A stretch of 64,000 nucleotides of DNA from Leptotrichia sp. oral taxon 498 (lineage in GTDB: Bacteria > Fusobacteriota > Fusobacteriia > Fusobacteriales > Leptotrichiaceae), in assembly GCF_002240055.1 (NCBI RefSeq), contig NZ_CP016753.1, positions 310,001 through 374,000 of the forward strand, in the 5' to 3' direction. The notes beneath the pieces are model-generated. The model was not told where the DNA came from. It did not search any database and was given only the letters and a program-made list of their open reading frames with translations. The position numbers and the translations under genes are program-made. This document shows positions 52,605-61,983 of this stretch, in pieces; position 1 is the first letter of the stretch; every line of letters begins with the position of its first letter.

Positions 52605-52760
52605 ATAAAAATATTCTTTATTTTTAGTATACTTTCCCAAACTTTCCAAATGTCTTTTCCCGCCGATTATCACATCACTTTCTTCTATTTTTTTCAAAAC
52701 TATTGGCAATGTATAATCAAGATTTCCAGGTCCCAAACCCAATATTTTTATTTTTTCCAT
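52605..52760 (-). CDS. cbiE: cbiE, first exon (cobalt-precorrin-7 C5-methyltransferase, N-terminal part)
   Basis: ATG 52760 (GGAGAAAAG upstream) opens 52 codons with the tetrapyrrole-methylase start 'KIKILGLGPGNLDYTLPIV' and 'SDVIIGGKRHLESLGKY', typical of CbiE. The exon ends ...TAT TTT TAT; unspliced mRNA would stop at a TAA one codon inside the element. Spliced, the frame continues at 50677. CbiE methylates C5 of cobalt-precorrin-7; the companion CbiT is not in the window. Confidence 0.88.
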
Positions 52761-52802
52761 ACTTTTCTCCAAATTTTAAATTTTTTGCAAAAAATAATTT
52801 AT

Positions 52803-52850
52803 AAAAAATAAAAGGACTAAAATTGAAAATTTTATTTTCTAAAAAGTCCT
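52803..52850 (-). terminator. Terminator between the ClC gene and cbiE
   Basis: AGGACT (52813-52818) pairs with AGTCCT (52845-52850), with an inner GAAAAT/ATTTTC stem, and a T-rich tail follows on the minus strand. It ends the ffh-clc side and sets cbiE apart as a separate unit. Confidence 0.6.
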
Positions 52851-52870
52851 CTTACTTTAAAATTTATTTT

Positions 52871-53167
52871 CTAAATAATTTTTAGTCCTCGCTCTTTTAA
52901 TTCACTCGCATATTTACTAGCTGTCTTATAATCTGTAATCATAACAATCTGATTTCCACTTTGAATTTTTGTGTTACCTTTTGCAATGTGGTCTTCTCCT
53001 TCTGATCTAACACTTATAATTAAAATATTTTCTGGCAATTTCAATTCTTTGACTAATTTCCCGTCAAATTCCGAATTTACTCCAACTGGAATTAGTAAAG
53101 TGACAATTTTATCCTCATTATTTTTTTTATTTTTACTATGTCTGTCTTTCCACCAATTTTCCAACAT
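52871..53167 (-). pseudogene. TrkA_C regulatory domain cut off from the ClC channel by a frameshift
   Basis: The ~95-codon frame holds a TrkA_C (RCK_C) domain: 'DKIVTLLIPVGVNSEFDGKL', 'LPENILIISVRSEGEDHIAK', 'TKIQSGNQIVMITDY'. It is one frame off from the ClC gene, which overlaps it. Restoring one A in the A6 runs at 53176-53181 or 53183-53188 would continue the ClC reading as '...KKRLEMLENWWKDR' straight into this domain. The first in-frame ATG (53167) has no ribosome site, so separate translation is unlikely. Confidence 0.75.
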
Positions 53168-54546
53168 TTCAAGTCTTTTTTCTTTTTTCTTTTCTCTTTT
53201 TTAATTTTTTCTTCTTCTTTTTCTGACTGAGAAATTTCTTTTTCAAACATGTTTAAATAAAGTCTTTCATAAATTGGCTCCATTTTAAATAATTCAGTAA
53301 AAATATAGACTATTGTACAAACAATTATAAGCATATACAGATAAGAAAAATTTCCTGTCATTTCCAAAATTAATGTAATTCCCGTAATTGGCGCTCTCAC
53401 AACTGCTGTAAAATAAGCCGCCATTCCAAGTATCATAAAATGTACAATTATTTCATTTGGAATTTCAAAATAGTGATTTAATACTTCGCCATAAACTTTT
53501 CCAGACAAAGCTCCTATTACTAGCATTGGCAAAAAAATTCCGCCAGGAAATCCTGATGAATAACAAAACATTGTGTAAAAAAATTTCATTATTAAAATTG
53601 CAAATAAAATTTTAAGACCTACTTTTGCCGAGAACATTTTTTCAATTAAATCGTGCCCTCCACCTGTTATTTCTTTAAAAAAGATTGCCACTAAATAGAC
53701 AACAATCATAAATAGCGAAATTTTTAAATATTTATTCATTTTTATGTCTTTAAATTTTTTTTGAAACAACAAAAGAAAATATGAAAATCCTCTTCCCAAA
53801 ATTGTAATTATTAAACAAAATACAAGCGTTACAATTCCAATAATATAAATTGGAGTATGTTTTGGAAGCATAAAATTATATTGAAACGAAGACTCAGGTC
53901 CTAGAATCATTCTTGAAACGTAATTTGAAGTCCCGCTGGCAACTAATACACAAATCAATAAAAGCGGCGAAAAAAACTTATGAAGTTCTTCTAATGAAAA
54001 AATTACTCCCGCAAGAGGCGCATTAAATGTCGAAGCGATTCCCGCACTGGCACCACAAGTTACAAGATATTTTTCTTCAGTTTCAGTTCTTTTAGTAATC
54101 TTTTTAATTCCAGAACCAATAAGCGCCCCCAAATGTACAGATGGTCCTTCCCGACCAAGTGCCATTCCAGCTCCAACCGCCAAAACTCCACCAAAAAACT
54201 TAGTAAACAGCTCCGGCAGCCAGTTAAACTTTATTTTTTTATTCAAAAACGCATTTACCTGTGGAATACCGCTTCCACCTATTAGTGGATATTTTGAAAA
54301 CATAAACTGAATTACTATCCCTACTAGAATAAAAATTATTAATCCTGCAATGATTTTTGTTACTGTCAAATTTGTTAAATATTCATTTCTAAAAAAAGAA
54401 ATGTTATTTAATAATAACGTATATGACGAAACGATTAACCCTGAAAAAATTCCAGTTAAAAAACAAATTATTATTAAGATAATCTTACTCTTCCTTGATT
54501 TTAGTGAATACACATTCTGTAATTCATGTAAAATATCTTTTGCCAT
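53092..54546 (-). CDS. clcA: ClC-type chloride channel / H+-Cl- exchanger
   Basis: The protein has the ClC selectivity motifs 'GGSGIPQVNAFLN', 'GMALGREGPSVHLGALIGSG' with the gating Glu, 'NAPLAGVIFSLEELHKFFSP' with the internal proton Glu, and 'CYSSGFPGGIFLPMLVIGAL'. With both Glu present it is probably an exchanger, used in acid resistance or ion balance. The C-terminus after 'KKEKRKKKKD' is out of frame; the intended TrkA_C domain lies in the -1 frame. ATG 54546 is chosen over 54555, which abuts its ribosome site. Confidence 0.88.
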   Translation of the reverse strand: MAKDILHELQNVYSLKSRKSKIILIIICFLTGIFSGLIVSSYTLLLNNISFFRNEYLTNLTVTKIIAGLIIFILVGIVIQFMFSKYPLIGGSGIPQVNAFLNKKIKFNWLPELFTKFFGGVLAVGAGMALGREGPSVHLGALIGSGIKKITKRTETEEKYLVTCGASAGIASTFNAPLAGVIFSLEELHKFFSPLLLICVLVASGTSNYVSRMILGPESSFQYNFMLPKHTPIYIIGIVTLVFCLIITILGRGFSYFLLLFQKKFKDIKMNKYLKISLFMIVVYLVAIFFKEITGGGHDLIEKMFSAKVGLKILFAILIMKFFYTMFCYSSGFPGGIFLPMLVIGALSGKVYGEVLNHYFEIPNEIIVHFMILGMAAYFTAVVRAPITGITLILEMTGNFSYLYMLIIVCTIVYIFTELFKMEPIYERLYLNMFEKEISQSEKEEEKIKKEKRKKKKDLKCWKIGGKTDIVKIKKIMRIKLSLY

Positions 54547-54586
54547 TTTTTTCATCTCTTTTCTTTAATTTTTGTCTTTTAAAAAT

Positions 54587-55918
54587 TTATCTTTTTCTGC
54601 CTTTCATCATTCCAAGTCCTGGAATTGCTCCGCTGTTAAACATTTTCATCATTTGCTTCATCTGCTCAAACTGTTTTATTAATTTATTTACATCATTTAC
54701 TTGAACTCCGCTACCTTTGGCAATTCTCCCTTTTCTTGTTCCAGCTTTTAAAAGTTTTGGATTTCTTCTTTCTTCCACTGTCATTGAGTAAATAATAGCT
54801 TCCACTTTTTTCATCTCTTTTTCAGCCATTCCCATATCAATCATGCTTGTATCAACTCCAGGTATCATTTTCATAATTCCCGCAATCGACCCCATTTTTC
54901 TAATCATTTTAAATTGTTTCAAAAAATCTTCAAAATCAAACTGATTTTTTCTAAATTTTTCTTCCATTTTTTTAGCTTCTTTTTCATCAATCGCTTCCTG
55001 CGCCTTTTCAACCAGCGACACGACATCTCCCATCCCCAAAATACGAGAGGCGAGTCTATCAGGGTGAAATGCCGAAACATCGTCAAGTTTTTCCCCTTCA
55101 CTTATAAATTTTATTGGTTTTCCAGCAACTTCTTTAACCGACAAAGCCGCACCACCACGAGTATCTCCGTCTAGTTTAGTTAGTACAACTCCAGTTATAT
55201 CAAGCTCTTCATTAAAAGATTTTGCCACATTTACCGCATCTTGTCCAGTCATTCCATCAACCACAAGAAGTATTTCATCAGGTTTTACATTATCTTTTAT
55301 ATCGTGCAGCTCTTTCATCAACTCTTCGTCAATGTGAAGTCTACCAGCCGTATCAATTATCACATAAGTAGCATTTTCATCTTTGGCTGCTTTTATTCCC
55401 TCTTGTACGATTTTTAATGCATCTGTGCTCTCATCTATCGTAAAAGACCCAACTTTTACCTGCTGTGCCAACACTTTTAATTGTTTTTTAGCCGCTGGTC
55501 TATACACATCAGCTCCAATTAAAAAAGGTTTTTCTCCCTTTGATTTTAAAAATTTTGCAAGTTTTCCTGAAAATGTCGTTTTCCCAGCACCCTGAAGCCC
55601 ACACAGCATCACGACTGTCATTCCTTTCTCAGCCTTTTTAAGTGCAACATTTGTTCCACCAAGCACTTTCACAAGTTCATCATTCACTATCTTTACAAAT
55701 TGCTGTGTTGGATTTACTCCTGAAATTACTTCTTCTCCCAGCGCTTTTTCACGGATTCTTGAAACAAAATTTTTGGCAACACTGTAATTAACATCCGCTT
55801 CCAGCAAAGCTAATCTAACTTCCCGAAGAGCATCCTTCATATTACTTTCCGTCAATTTCCCCTGCCCTCTGACTTTTTTAAATATATCTTTAAATCTATC
55901 TCCTAAATTATTAAACAT
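54587..55918 (-). CDS. ffh: Signal recognition particle protein Ffh
   Basis: The 443-residue GTPase targets membrane proteins to the translocon with SRP RNA. It has the N domain, G domain with 'VVMLCGLQGAGKTTFSGKLA', 'DTAGRLHIDEELM' and 'TKLDGDTRGGAALSVKEVAG', and a Met-rich M domain ending 'FNSGAIPGLGMMKGRKR'. The order ylxM-ffh is conserved in many bacteria. Length is typical. Confidence 0.95.
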   Translation of the reverse strand: MFNNLGDRFKDIFKKVRGQGKLTESNMKDALREVRLALLEADVNYSVAKNFVSRIREKALGEEVISGVNPTQQFVKIVNDELVKVLGGTNVALKKAEKGMTVVMLCGLQGAGKTTFSGKLAKFLKSKGEKPFLIGADVYRPAAKKQLKVLAQQVKVGSFTIDESTDALKIVQEGIKAAKDENATYVIIDTAGRLHIDEELMKELHDIKDNVKPDEILLVVDGMTGQDAVNVAKSFNEELDITGVVLTKLDGDTRGGAALSVKEVAGKPIKFISEGEKLDDVSAFHPDRLASRILGMGDVVSLVEKAQEAIDEKEAKKMEEKFRKNQFDFEDFLKQFKMIRKMGSIAGIMKMIPGVDTSMIDMGMAEKEMKKVEAIIYSMTVEERRNPKLLKAGTRKGRIAKGSGVQVNDVNKLIKQFEQMKQMMKMFNSGAIPGLGMMKGRKR

Positions 55919-55937
55919 CTTTAAACTCTCCTAATTT

Positions 55938-56279
55938 TTATTCTAAATTTTCATCATAATCAAATTCTTCAATTATTTTTTCCAAATTTTCCAAAGTAAA
56001 ATTACTTTTCAAAAATAAAAGTTTATTTTTTAGTTCCTTTTCTTTTTCAAATATTTTTAATTTTTCTTCATATTCATCAAGCTGCTTTATCCCACGCTTT
56101 ATATTATCATAAACAGCTTGCCGTGTAATCTTATATTTTTTTGCAATTTCTGAAAAAGAACTATTTTCCTCGAAATACAGTTCCAAATACTCTCTTTGCT
56201 TTTTAGAAAAAAGTTCTCCATAATACAAAAAAAGTATCGAGTGTCTCAAAAAATCTTCCAATTTTTCTAGTTTATTCAT
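55938..56279 (-). CDS. ylxM: YlxM/p13-like SRP-associated helix-turn-helix protein
   Basis: The 113-residue protein (ATG 56279) has a sigma-4-like helix-turn-helix ('LFSKKQREYLELYFEENSSF', 'EIAKKYKITRQAVYDNIKRG'). In Firmicutes YlxM is encoded just before ffh and modulates SRP. It lies 19 bases upstream of ffh. No strong ribosome site is seen at 56279; a longer frame to 56318 exists but includes non-typical residues. Confidence 0.85.
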   Translation of the reverse strand: MNKLEKLEDFLRHSILFLYYGELFSKKQREYLELYFEENSSFSEIAKKYKITRQAVYDNIKRGIKQLDEYEEKLKIFEKEKELKNKLLFLKSNFTLENLEKIIEEFDYDENLE

Positions 56280-56434
56280 AGTACTTTTATTATACACAAT
56301 TATTATAACTGTTGTCAATTTTTAAAATATGATTAATTTTTATTTCAATTTTTAAAACTATTGACTTATTAGCTTAAATAATGTAAAATTAATTATATAA
56401 TAATTATAATAAAATTTATAGATAGGAGCCGAAT

Positions 56435-57025
56435 ATGAAAAAAATACTATTGGGAATGTTATTTCTTGTTTTTTTGACAAGCTGTGGCGGTAATAGTTCA
56501 GAAAAAACAGTTGCAAAATTTATTGACAACTTAAAAGCTGGAAAAACAACCGAAGCTGGAAAATACACCACTGATGCAAATTTTTTGAAAAACTTTGAAC
56601 AAAATTATATTAGTCAAAGTCAGGAACAACTGTACAAAACTTTGCTAAAAAATATTAATTACAAAATTACTAGCTCGGAAAAACAAAGTGAAGATACAAG
56701 TATTGTAACTGTTGAAGTTGAAAATATCGACACAAGAAAATTATTTTTACAATTTTTTAAAAATATCTCAAGCAACACTTTTTCAAAAGATGCGACTAAA
56801 AAGTCTACTGAAGAAATATTAAAAGAAACATTAGAATCCAAAGACTTGCCAAAAGCAAAAAATACTACAAAATTTATGGTAAAAAAATCTTCAGATGAAG
56901 AAAAAGTGGCTGTAACAGGAGAAAATTTAGAAGTACTATTAGGAAAATTAAATACAACTTTTTCAAATTTGAATACAATTCTTCCAAAAGATGAAAATAA
57001 CAATGAAAATTCAGAAAATAATTAA
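56435..57025 (+). CDS. Lipoprotein of unknown function
   Basis: The 196-residue product has a clear lipobox (FLTSCGG) after a short signal peptide and a mature part like DUF4878/DUF5105-type lipoproteins ('EKTVAKFIDNLKAGKTTEAG', 'ITSSEKQSEDTSIVTVEVEN'). The tail is Asn-rich. A TAGGAGC site precedes the ATG. It stands alone on the plus strand. Confidence 0.75.
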   Translation: MKKILLGMLFLVFLTSCGGNSSEKTVAKFIDNLKAGKTTEAGKYTTDANFLKNFEQNYISQSQEQLYKTLLKNINYKITSSEKQSEDTSIVTVEVENIDTRKLFLQFFKNISSNTFSKDATKKSTEEILKETLESKDLPKAKNTTKFMVKKSSDEEKVAVTGENLEVLLGKLNTTFSNLNTILPKDENNNENSENN

Positions 57026-57035
57026 TTATAAAAAT

Positions 57036-57068
57036 TAGAGCTGCCACATTTTGCAACTCTATTTTTTT
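57036..57068. terminator. Bidirectional terminator between the lipoprotein gene and nrdG
   Basis: TAGAG-C-TGC (57036-57044) pairs with GCA-A-CTCTA (57053-57061) with one mismatch, followed by seven T on the plus strand; the minus strand also has a short T-run. It would stop both convergent genes. Confidence 0.6.
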
Positions 57069-57570
57069 ATATTCCAAAATCTTCTCTTTTTATAATTCTC
57101 TGATTGCTACTTCCTCTAAATTTTATATTTGGATCATACAATTCTTTAATAAATCGTCCGTCAACCAAAACATCAACATATTTCAAGCATTTTTTTCTCA
57201 AATCATCTTTTTTTATTTCTTCCAATGTATAACCTGTATACATCCAAATATTTTTTTTCGTCTTTTCTTTCAAAAATTTCAAAACTTTTAACATATCCTT
57301 TGGATTAAAAAGCGGATCCCCACCACTAATCGTAATTCCATCAAGTAATTCATTTTGATTAATTTCATTAGCAATTTCATTCAAAATTTCATAAGTCAAT
57401 TCAGTCCCATTATTAGGATTCCAAGAATACTCGTTATGGCAACCAGGACAAGCATGAGAACAACCTGAAAAATATATTGAATAGCGAAGTCCAACCCCAT
57501 CGACAATAGTTTCCTTAAAAGTTCTTAAAAGTCTTAGCGAAAAATCTTTTTTTAAATCCTCATTTTTCAT
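57067..57570 (-). CDS. nrdG: Anaerobic ribonucleotide reductase activating protein NrdG
   Basis: The 167-residue radical-SAM enzyme makes the glycyl radical on NrdD. It has the CxxxCxxC cluster motif in 'FSGCSHACPGCHNEYSW', then 'DGITISGGDPLFNPKDML' (SAM-binding GGE-like motif) and 'NIWMYTGYTLEEI'. It begins one base after the nrdD stop, so the two are translationally coupled. Confidence 0.94.
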   Translation of the reverse strand: MKNEDLKKDFSLRLLRTFKETIVDGVGLRYSIYFSGCSHACPGCHNEYSWNPNNGTELTYEILNEIANEINQNELLDGITISGGDPLFNPKDMLKVLKFLKEKTKKNIWMYTGYTLEEIKKDDLRKKCLKYVDVLVDGRFIKELYDPNIKFRGSSNQRIIKREDFGI

Positions 57571-57571
57571 A

Positions 57572-59755
57572 TTAAATTCCGTGTTTTACTCTGTCCATTT
57601 CTTCAGCTTTTTTTGCACTGTTCCAACTTTCAAGATCCCCTGTCAGATAACCAGTTATTCTTCTGATTCTTGATATATTGTGACTTCCGCAAACAGGACA
57701 ACTGTCATAAATTATTGCCTCAGTTCCACAATCTTTACATCTGTCGACTGGATGATTTATTGAACCATAACCTATTCCGCTATCTTTCATAACTTTTACT
57801 ATTTTTAAAATTACACTTATATTTTTTCTAGCTTCTCCGTCTAATTCCACATAAGTTATATGTCCACCTTTTGTAAGTTTATGAAAAGGTGCTTCTTTTC
57901 TTATTTTATCAAAAATGCTTATTTCTTTTTTGACATCAATGTGAAACGAATTTACATAATAATCTCTATCTGTAACATTTTTTATCACTCCAAATTTTTC
58001 TCTGTCCATTCTTAAAAATCTTCCCGCAAGACTTTCTGCAGGAGATGCCAATACTGAATAATTCAAGTGATATTTATTTTTAAACTCATCCGCCACTTTT
58101 TCCATCTTTTCAATCGTATCATAAAGTGTCTTATATGCTAATTCATTTGTTCCATGTTCTACATCAAACAAAGCATACATCGCATTGGCTCCACCTACAA
58201 AACCTATCGCAAGTGTTCCGCTATTTATCGCCTCTCCCACTTCATCATTTTCTTTTTTATCTCCCAAACCTTTCCACAAATTATTTCCTTTCATAAATGG
58301 GAATTGTTTTGCAAGAGCGGTTTTTTGAAATTTAAATCTTTCTAATAATTGTTCTCCAGCGAGTCTTGACGTGTCCAAAACTTTTTCTTGAAATTCTTTT
58401 ACTAACATTTCATTTTTTTTATCTATTTTTTCTTTTTCACTAGAAAATTTATTTTCTTTTTCCATTGCTAAAATTTTTTCTTCCACATCTTTTCGAGTTT
58501 CAACTGCAAGTCTAGGAAAATTAATACTTGTAAATGACAAATTTCCTCGTCCAAGACTTGTTTTTTCACCATTTACATTTTCAAAAACTCTCGTTCTGCA
58601 TCCCATTGTTGCAATTTCGTATCTATATTTTTTAGGATCATTCATATCCCATTTTTCATGTCTATTAAACTCTGCATCAAGAAATACAAAATTAGGGAAC
58701 AATCTACGACTGGTAGTTTCACAGGCGAGTAGTAACAGATCAAAATTTGGTGTTTCAAATTTTACATTTTTTTTACCTTCATCATAAATATTTTCGTCGC
58801 TTTTTACACTTTCTAAAAGATTTTCAAAATTACTTCGCGCTAAATTATAATCATTTTCAGAAAAATTTAAACCTTCTTTTACTTTAAAAATCTGAATTGG
58901 AAAAATTGGAGTTTCTCCTTTTCCAAGACCTTTTGAAGTCGCTCTTAAAAGTTCTTTTATGACCATTCTACCTTCATATGACGTATCTGTTCCATAATTT
59001 ATTGAAGAAAAGACAACTTGATTTCCACCACGTGAATGCATTGTATTTAAGTTATGCAAAAATCCTTCCATCGCCTGATAAGTTTCTTTTTTTGTATCTT
59101 TATAGCTACTTTTTAACAACTTTTTCAAATCATTTTTAGAAATACTAAAATATTTTGATATTTTTTCATTTTCTTCTTCTGTCGTTTTTATCGAATCAAC
59201 TGTTTTTTTCAAAAATGCTTTTGCATCTTTTTCATATTTTTCAGTAATTTCAACATCATTTTTAATTTCCACAAAATTTAAAATTCTATTTTTCAAATAC
59301 TGTCTAAATGACTTTAGCACTCCTTTTGCCATATAAAAATCAAACGCTGGAATTGCTTGACCACCATGCTGTTCATTCTGATTTGTCTGAAAAATAATAG
59401 TCGCAAGAGTGGCATAAGTTAAAATACTTTGCGCTTCACGAATATAACCATGCTTTGTGACAAATCCTTTTTCAAACATATCTTCCAGATCATACTGAAG
59501 ACAAGTTGTCGTTTTGCTTGGATAAAAGTCCAAATCGTGAATGTGGATAATCCCATCTTCATGAGCTTTTCTAAATTTTTCAGATATAAGATTTTCAAGT
59601 GCATAAACTTTTGAAACTTCACTTGCAAATTTCATCATTTGTCCCGCAGGTGTCATTGAAGACATGTTCGCATTTTCATTATTTGTATCATTTTTTTCCA
59701 CATTTATTATTTTTTCAATTGTTTTATTTAAATTCGGTGTCAATTCTAATCCCAT
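57572..59755 (-). CDS. nrdD: Anaerobic ribonucleoside-triphosphate reductase NrdD
   Basis: NrdD makes deoxyribonucleotides without oxygen. The 727-residue protein has 'MHSRGGNQVVFSSINYGTDT' in the substrate domain, the zinc Cys pairs 'DRCKDCGTEA' and 'SCPVCGSHNISR', and the glycyl-radical loop 'RRITGYLTGDLESWN' near the C-terminus. I see no N-terminal ATP-cone domain; the protein begins almost directly with the catalytic part ('NANMSSMTPAGQMMKFASEV'). AAAGGAGAG precedes the ATG. Two NrdR boxes lie upstream. Confidence 0.95.
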   Translation of the reverse strand: MGLELTPNLNKTIEKIINVEKNDTNNENANMSSMTPAGQMMKFASEVSKVYALENLISEKFRKAHEDGIIHIHDLDFYPSKTTTCLQYDLEDMFEKGFVTKHGYIREAQSILTYATLATIIFQTNQNEQHGGQAIPAFDFYMAKGVLKSFRQYLKNRILNFVEIKNDVEITEKYEKDAKAFLKKTVDSIKTTEEENEKISKYFSISKNDLKKLLKSSYKDTKKETYQAMEGFLHNLNTMHSRGGNQVVFSSINYGTDTSYEGRMVIKELLRATSKGLGKGETPIFPIQIFKVKEGLNFSENDYNLARSNFENLLESVKSDENIYDEGKKNVKFETPNFDLLLLACETTSRRLFPNFVFLDAEFNRHEKWDMNDPKKYRYEIATMGCRTRVFENVNGEKTSLGRGNLSFTSINFPRLAVETRKDVEEKILAMEKENKFSSEKEKIDKKNEMLVKEFQEKVLDTSRLAGEQLLERFKFQKTALAKQFPFMKGNNLWKGLGDKKENDEVGEAINSGTLAIGFVGGANAMYALFDVEHGTNELAYKTLYDTIEKMEKVADEFKNKYHLNYSVLASPAESLAGRFLRMDREKFGVIKNVTDRDYYVNSFHIDVKKEISIFDKIRKEAPFHKLTKGGHITYVELDGEARKNISVILKIVKVMKDSGIGYGSINHPVDRCKDCGTEAIIYDSCPVCGSHNISRIRRITGYLTGDLESWNSAKKAEEMDRVKHGI

Positions 59756-59811
59756 CTTGATTTTCTCTCCTTTATTTCATAAATTCCCCCATTTTCCCAA
59801 ATCCTCAAAAA

Positions 59812-59859
59812 ACACTATATGTTGTTATCATGATTAAATATTATCACAAAATATTGTGT
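59812..59859 (-). promoter_or_regulatory. Two NrdR boxes upstream of nrdDG
   Basis: ACACTATATGTTGT (59812-59825) and ACAAAATATTGTGT (59846-59859) both resemble the NrdR box, and their centres are about 33 bases apart, near three helical turns. NrdR would repress nrdDG when dATP is high. The remaining gap up to 60042 shows nothing clear. Confidence 0.65.
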
Positions 59860-60042
59860 TTTTCAAGATGAATTCTAAAAATTAAAATAATTTTAATCAA
59901 ATAAAAATTATCAAATTTTTTGATTATACTGATTATGAATATTAGAGAAAAAAATAAAAAAATCAATTTCAAAAAAATTTTTTATCAAAAAAATCTTTGA
60001 AAATGCATAGATTTATAATTTTAAATATTGATTTTTTTACAT

Positions 60043-60075
60043 AAAAAAGAACTGTCTCACTTGTGAAACAGTTCT
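60043..60075 (-). terminator. Terminator after the secreted protein gene at 60087
   Basis: AGAACTGT (60048-60055) pairs with ACAGTTCT (60068-60075), with TCAC/GTGA continuing the stem, and a T-run follows on the minus strand. Confidence 0.8.
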
Positions 60076-60086
60076 ATTTACACTAT

Positions 60087-60752
60087 TTAATTTATTAATT
60101 CTGGACCAAAACCGAATCCTAAATATTTGTAAAGTGCATTATTTATTTTATAATCTTGTATTACTCCCCATTTATTCGGATATTTTTTTACATATACTTT
60201 AATATCACTTTCCATAAATTTCAAATCATTTCTTTTTACCACATTTAAATAAAATTCAGATATTTTTTCCAATAAAAAACTTTGATATTTATTTTCATTC
60301 ATTTTTTGAACTTCTTTCTTGTTTTCATAAACTTTTTTCTCTATGTAATTTTGAAGTTCTGAATTATATGCTGTCAAATCAGGTGCTTTCATATGTACAT
60401 TTAAAACTGCCTCTCCATTTTTTACTTCAGTATTTTTTATTTTATAAGTAATTTTTGAATTTGCAATTACCAAATAATCAGAAGAATTTGATAAAGATAC
60501 ACCAGTTTGACTTTTTGCAACTTCTTTCAGATTATTTTTTCTTTTTTTATCAACATTTGTCCCCAAAATTTTATTTGTATCTTCCACCGAATTTTCTAAA
60601 ACATTTTTTTTCACATTATTAGGATTAATCTGAAAATCCATAAATTCATAAAAAGCATTATTTACGCTTTGTTTTAAATTATTTCCATTCGTAGTTTCAG
60701 AAAATAAAAATACACTAAAAAATAGAGACATCGTTAATATAATTTTTTTCAT
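60087..60752 (-). CDS. Secreted protein of unknown function
   Basis: The 221-residue product has a signal peptide (MKKIILTMSLFFSVFLFSE) and a body with 'VLNVHMKAPDLTAYNSELQN', a phrase echoed in the secreted protein at 28189. The C-terminus is 'IQDYKINNALYKYLGFGFGP'. GAAAGGAAAG precedes the ATG. It lies just outside the conjugation-like genes, but there is no evidence that it belongs to them. Confidence 0.6.
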   Translation of the reverse strand: MKKIILTMSLFFSVFLFSETTNGNNLKQSVNNAFYEFMDFQINPNNVKKNVLENSVEDTNKILGTNVDKKRKNNLKEVAKSQTGVSLSNSSDYLVIANSKITYKIKNTEVKNGEAVLNVHMKAPDLTAYNSELQNYIEKKVYENKKEVQKMNENKYQSFLLEKISEFYLNVVKRNDLKFMESDIKVYVKKYPNKWGVIQDYKINNALYKYLGFGFGPELIN

Positions 60753-60977
60753 TTTTTCTTTCCTTTCAAAAACTTTTATTAAAAATTATAACATCTTATT
60801 CTTAGATTTTTATTTAAAAAGATTTTTTAGTCATTTTCATTTTTTATAATTTTTTTCTTAACATTTCATTCTACATTTTTCAAATAAAATATAGTGTCAA
60901 TCTATCTATTTCAATTATGTGTCAAAAAATGTTTTTAATATAATTCTAAAAATTTATTACTAGCTTTCATTTACTGC
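60753..60977. other. Gap between the secreted protein and the conjugation-like genes
   Basis: No gene or strong hairpin is seen. It may mark the edge of a mobile or conjugative block, but no direct repeat, tRNA or integrase was found in it. Confidence 0.3.
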
Positions 60978-61958
60978 TTAACCACTAGTCAAAGTCATCG
61001 CAATAAAATCTATATTTTCAATAGTTTTTTCTGCTAACATAAGTGCTATCACAAGTGAAGAAATTCCAAGTATACTATTTCCAACTGATATTAAATTTAA
61101 TAATTGATACGATACTCCCATCATTGCAGCAGCCATAAAAATTGTGATTATTTGTATAATTATTATATTTAATCCTTTTTGAGCAATTTGTGATGTACTT
61201 TCCAAAAGAAAAAATATTAAATAAAAAGTTGAAAAAATCATTAACATCAATGTTTCAAAAATAATTACAATATATTTTGAAATAATTTTTGCACAAATCC
61301 AAACGCAGAAAATTAATAAAATTATTTTGGCGATATTTATAAATATTGCGAAAAATGTTTTAAACTTTAGTACATTTTGTAACAAATTAAGCGGTGTTGA
61401 AATAAAATTATCGGCTAACTTTCCTGGAGTTATATTTCTAAATTTCTCGGAGCTAAAAACTATTAAACCTAATTTATAAAACATAGAAAAAAATATTTCT
61501 GTGAATTCAGTTAATAAAGTCCCTTTTACTGTTTTGTTTCCAAAAGTATTTTCAAAACCAAGATTTATTTTGTAACTCACTGGCGTAATAAAAATAAAAG
61601 CAAGAATTAAATTTTTTATAAAACTTGGAAGAAGCATTTTCAATATTGAATACAAATCTACTTTTTCCACATTTTGCAAAATTATTTTTAAAATATTTAT
61701 AATCATAAACGCCAAAATAATAAAACCTAAAATTTGACTTAACTTTGATGAAATTCCCCGATACAAAACAATTAATCCATAAAAAAGTGAATTTACCATT
61801 CTTTCAATTACACTCCCACCACCAATTTTGGCTCCTTCTTTAAATAGTCTTTCAAATCCTTTGTAATTTGTATCAGCAAAACAAAAATTACATATTCCAA
61901 AAAATATTGAGAGTATCCGATATTCTATTTTAAAAATTTTTTTATTATTTTTTTTCAT
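60978..61958 (-). CDS. virB6: VirB6/TrbL-like inner-membrane component of a type IV secretion system
   Basis: The 326-residue protein has six or more membrane helices ('FYGLIVLYRGISSKLSQILG', 'IIIIQIITIFMAAAMMGVSY') and a likely signal peptide, with the general layout of VirB6/TrbL channel proteins. Sequence alone is weak for this family; its position next to VirB10- and VirB9-like genes is the stronger argument. Confidence 0.65.
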   Translation of the reverse strand: MKKNNKKIFKIEYRILSIFFGICNFCFADTNYKGFERLFKEGAKIGGGSVIERMVNSLFYGLIVLYRGISSKLSQILGFIILAFMIINILKIILQNVEKVDLYSILKMLLPSFIKNLILAFIFITPVSYKINLGFENTFGNKTVKGTLLTEFTEIFFSMFYKLGLIVFSSEKFRNITPGKLADNFISTPLNLLQNVLKFKTFFAIFINIAKIILLIFCVWICAKIISKYIVIIFETLMLMIFSTFYLIFFLLESTSQIAQKGLNIIIIQIITIFMAAAMMGVSYQLLNLISVGNSILGISSLVIALMLAEKTIENIDFIAMTLTSG

Positions 61959-61983
61959 AATTTCTCTTTTCTCAATTTTTTAA

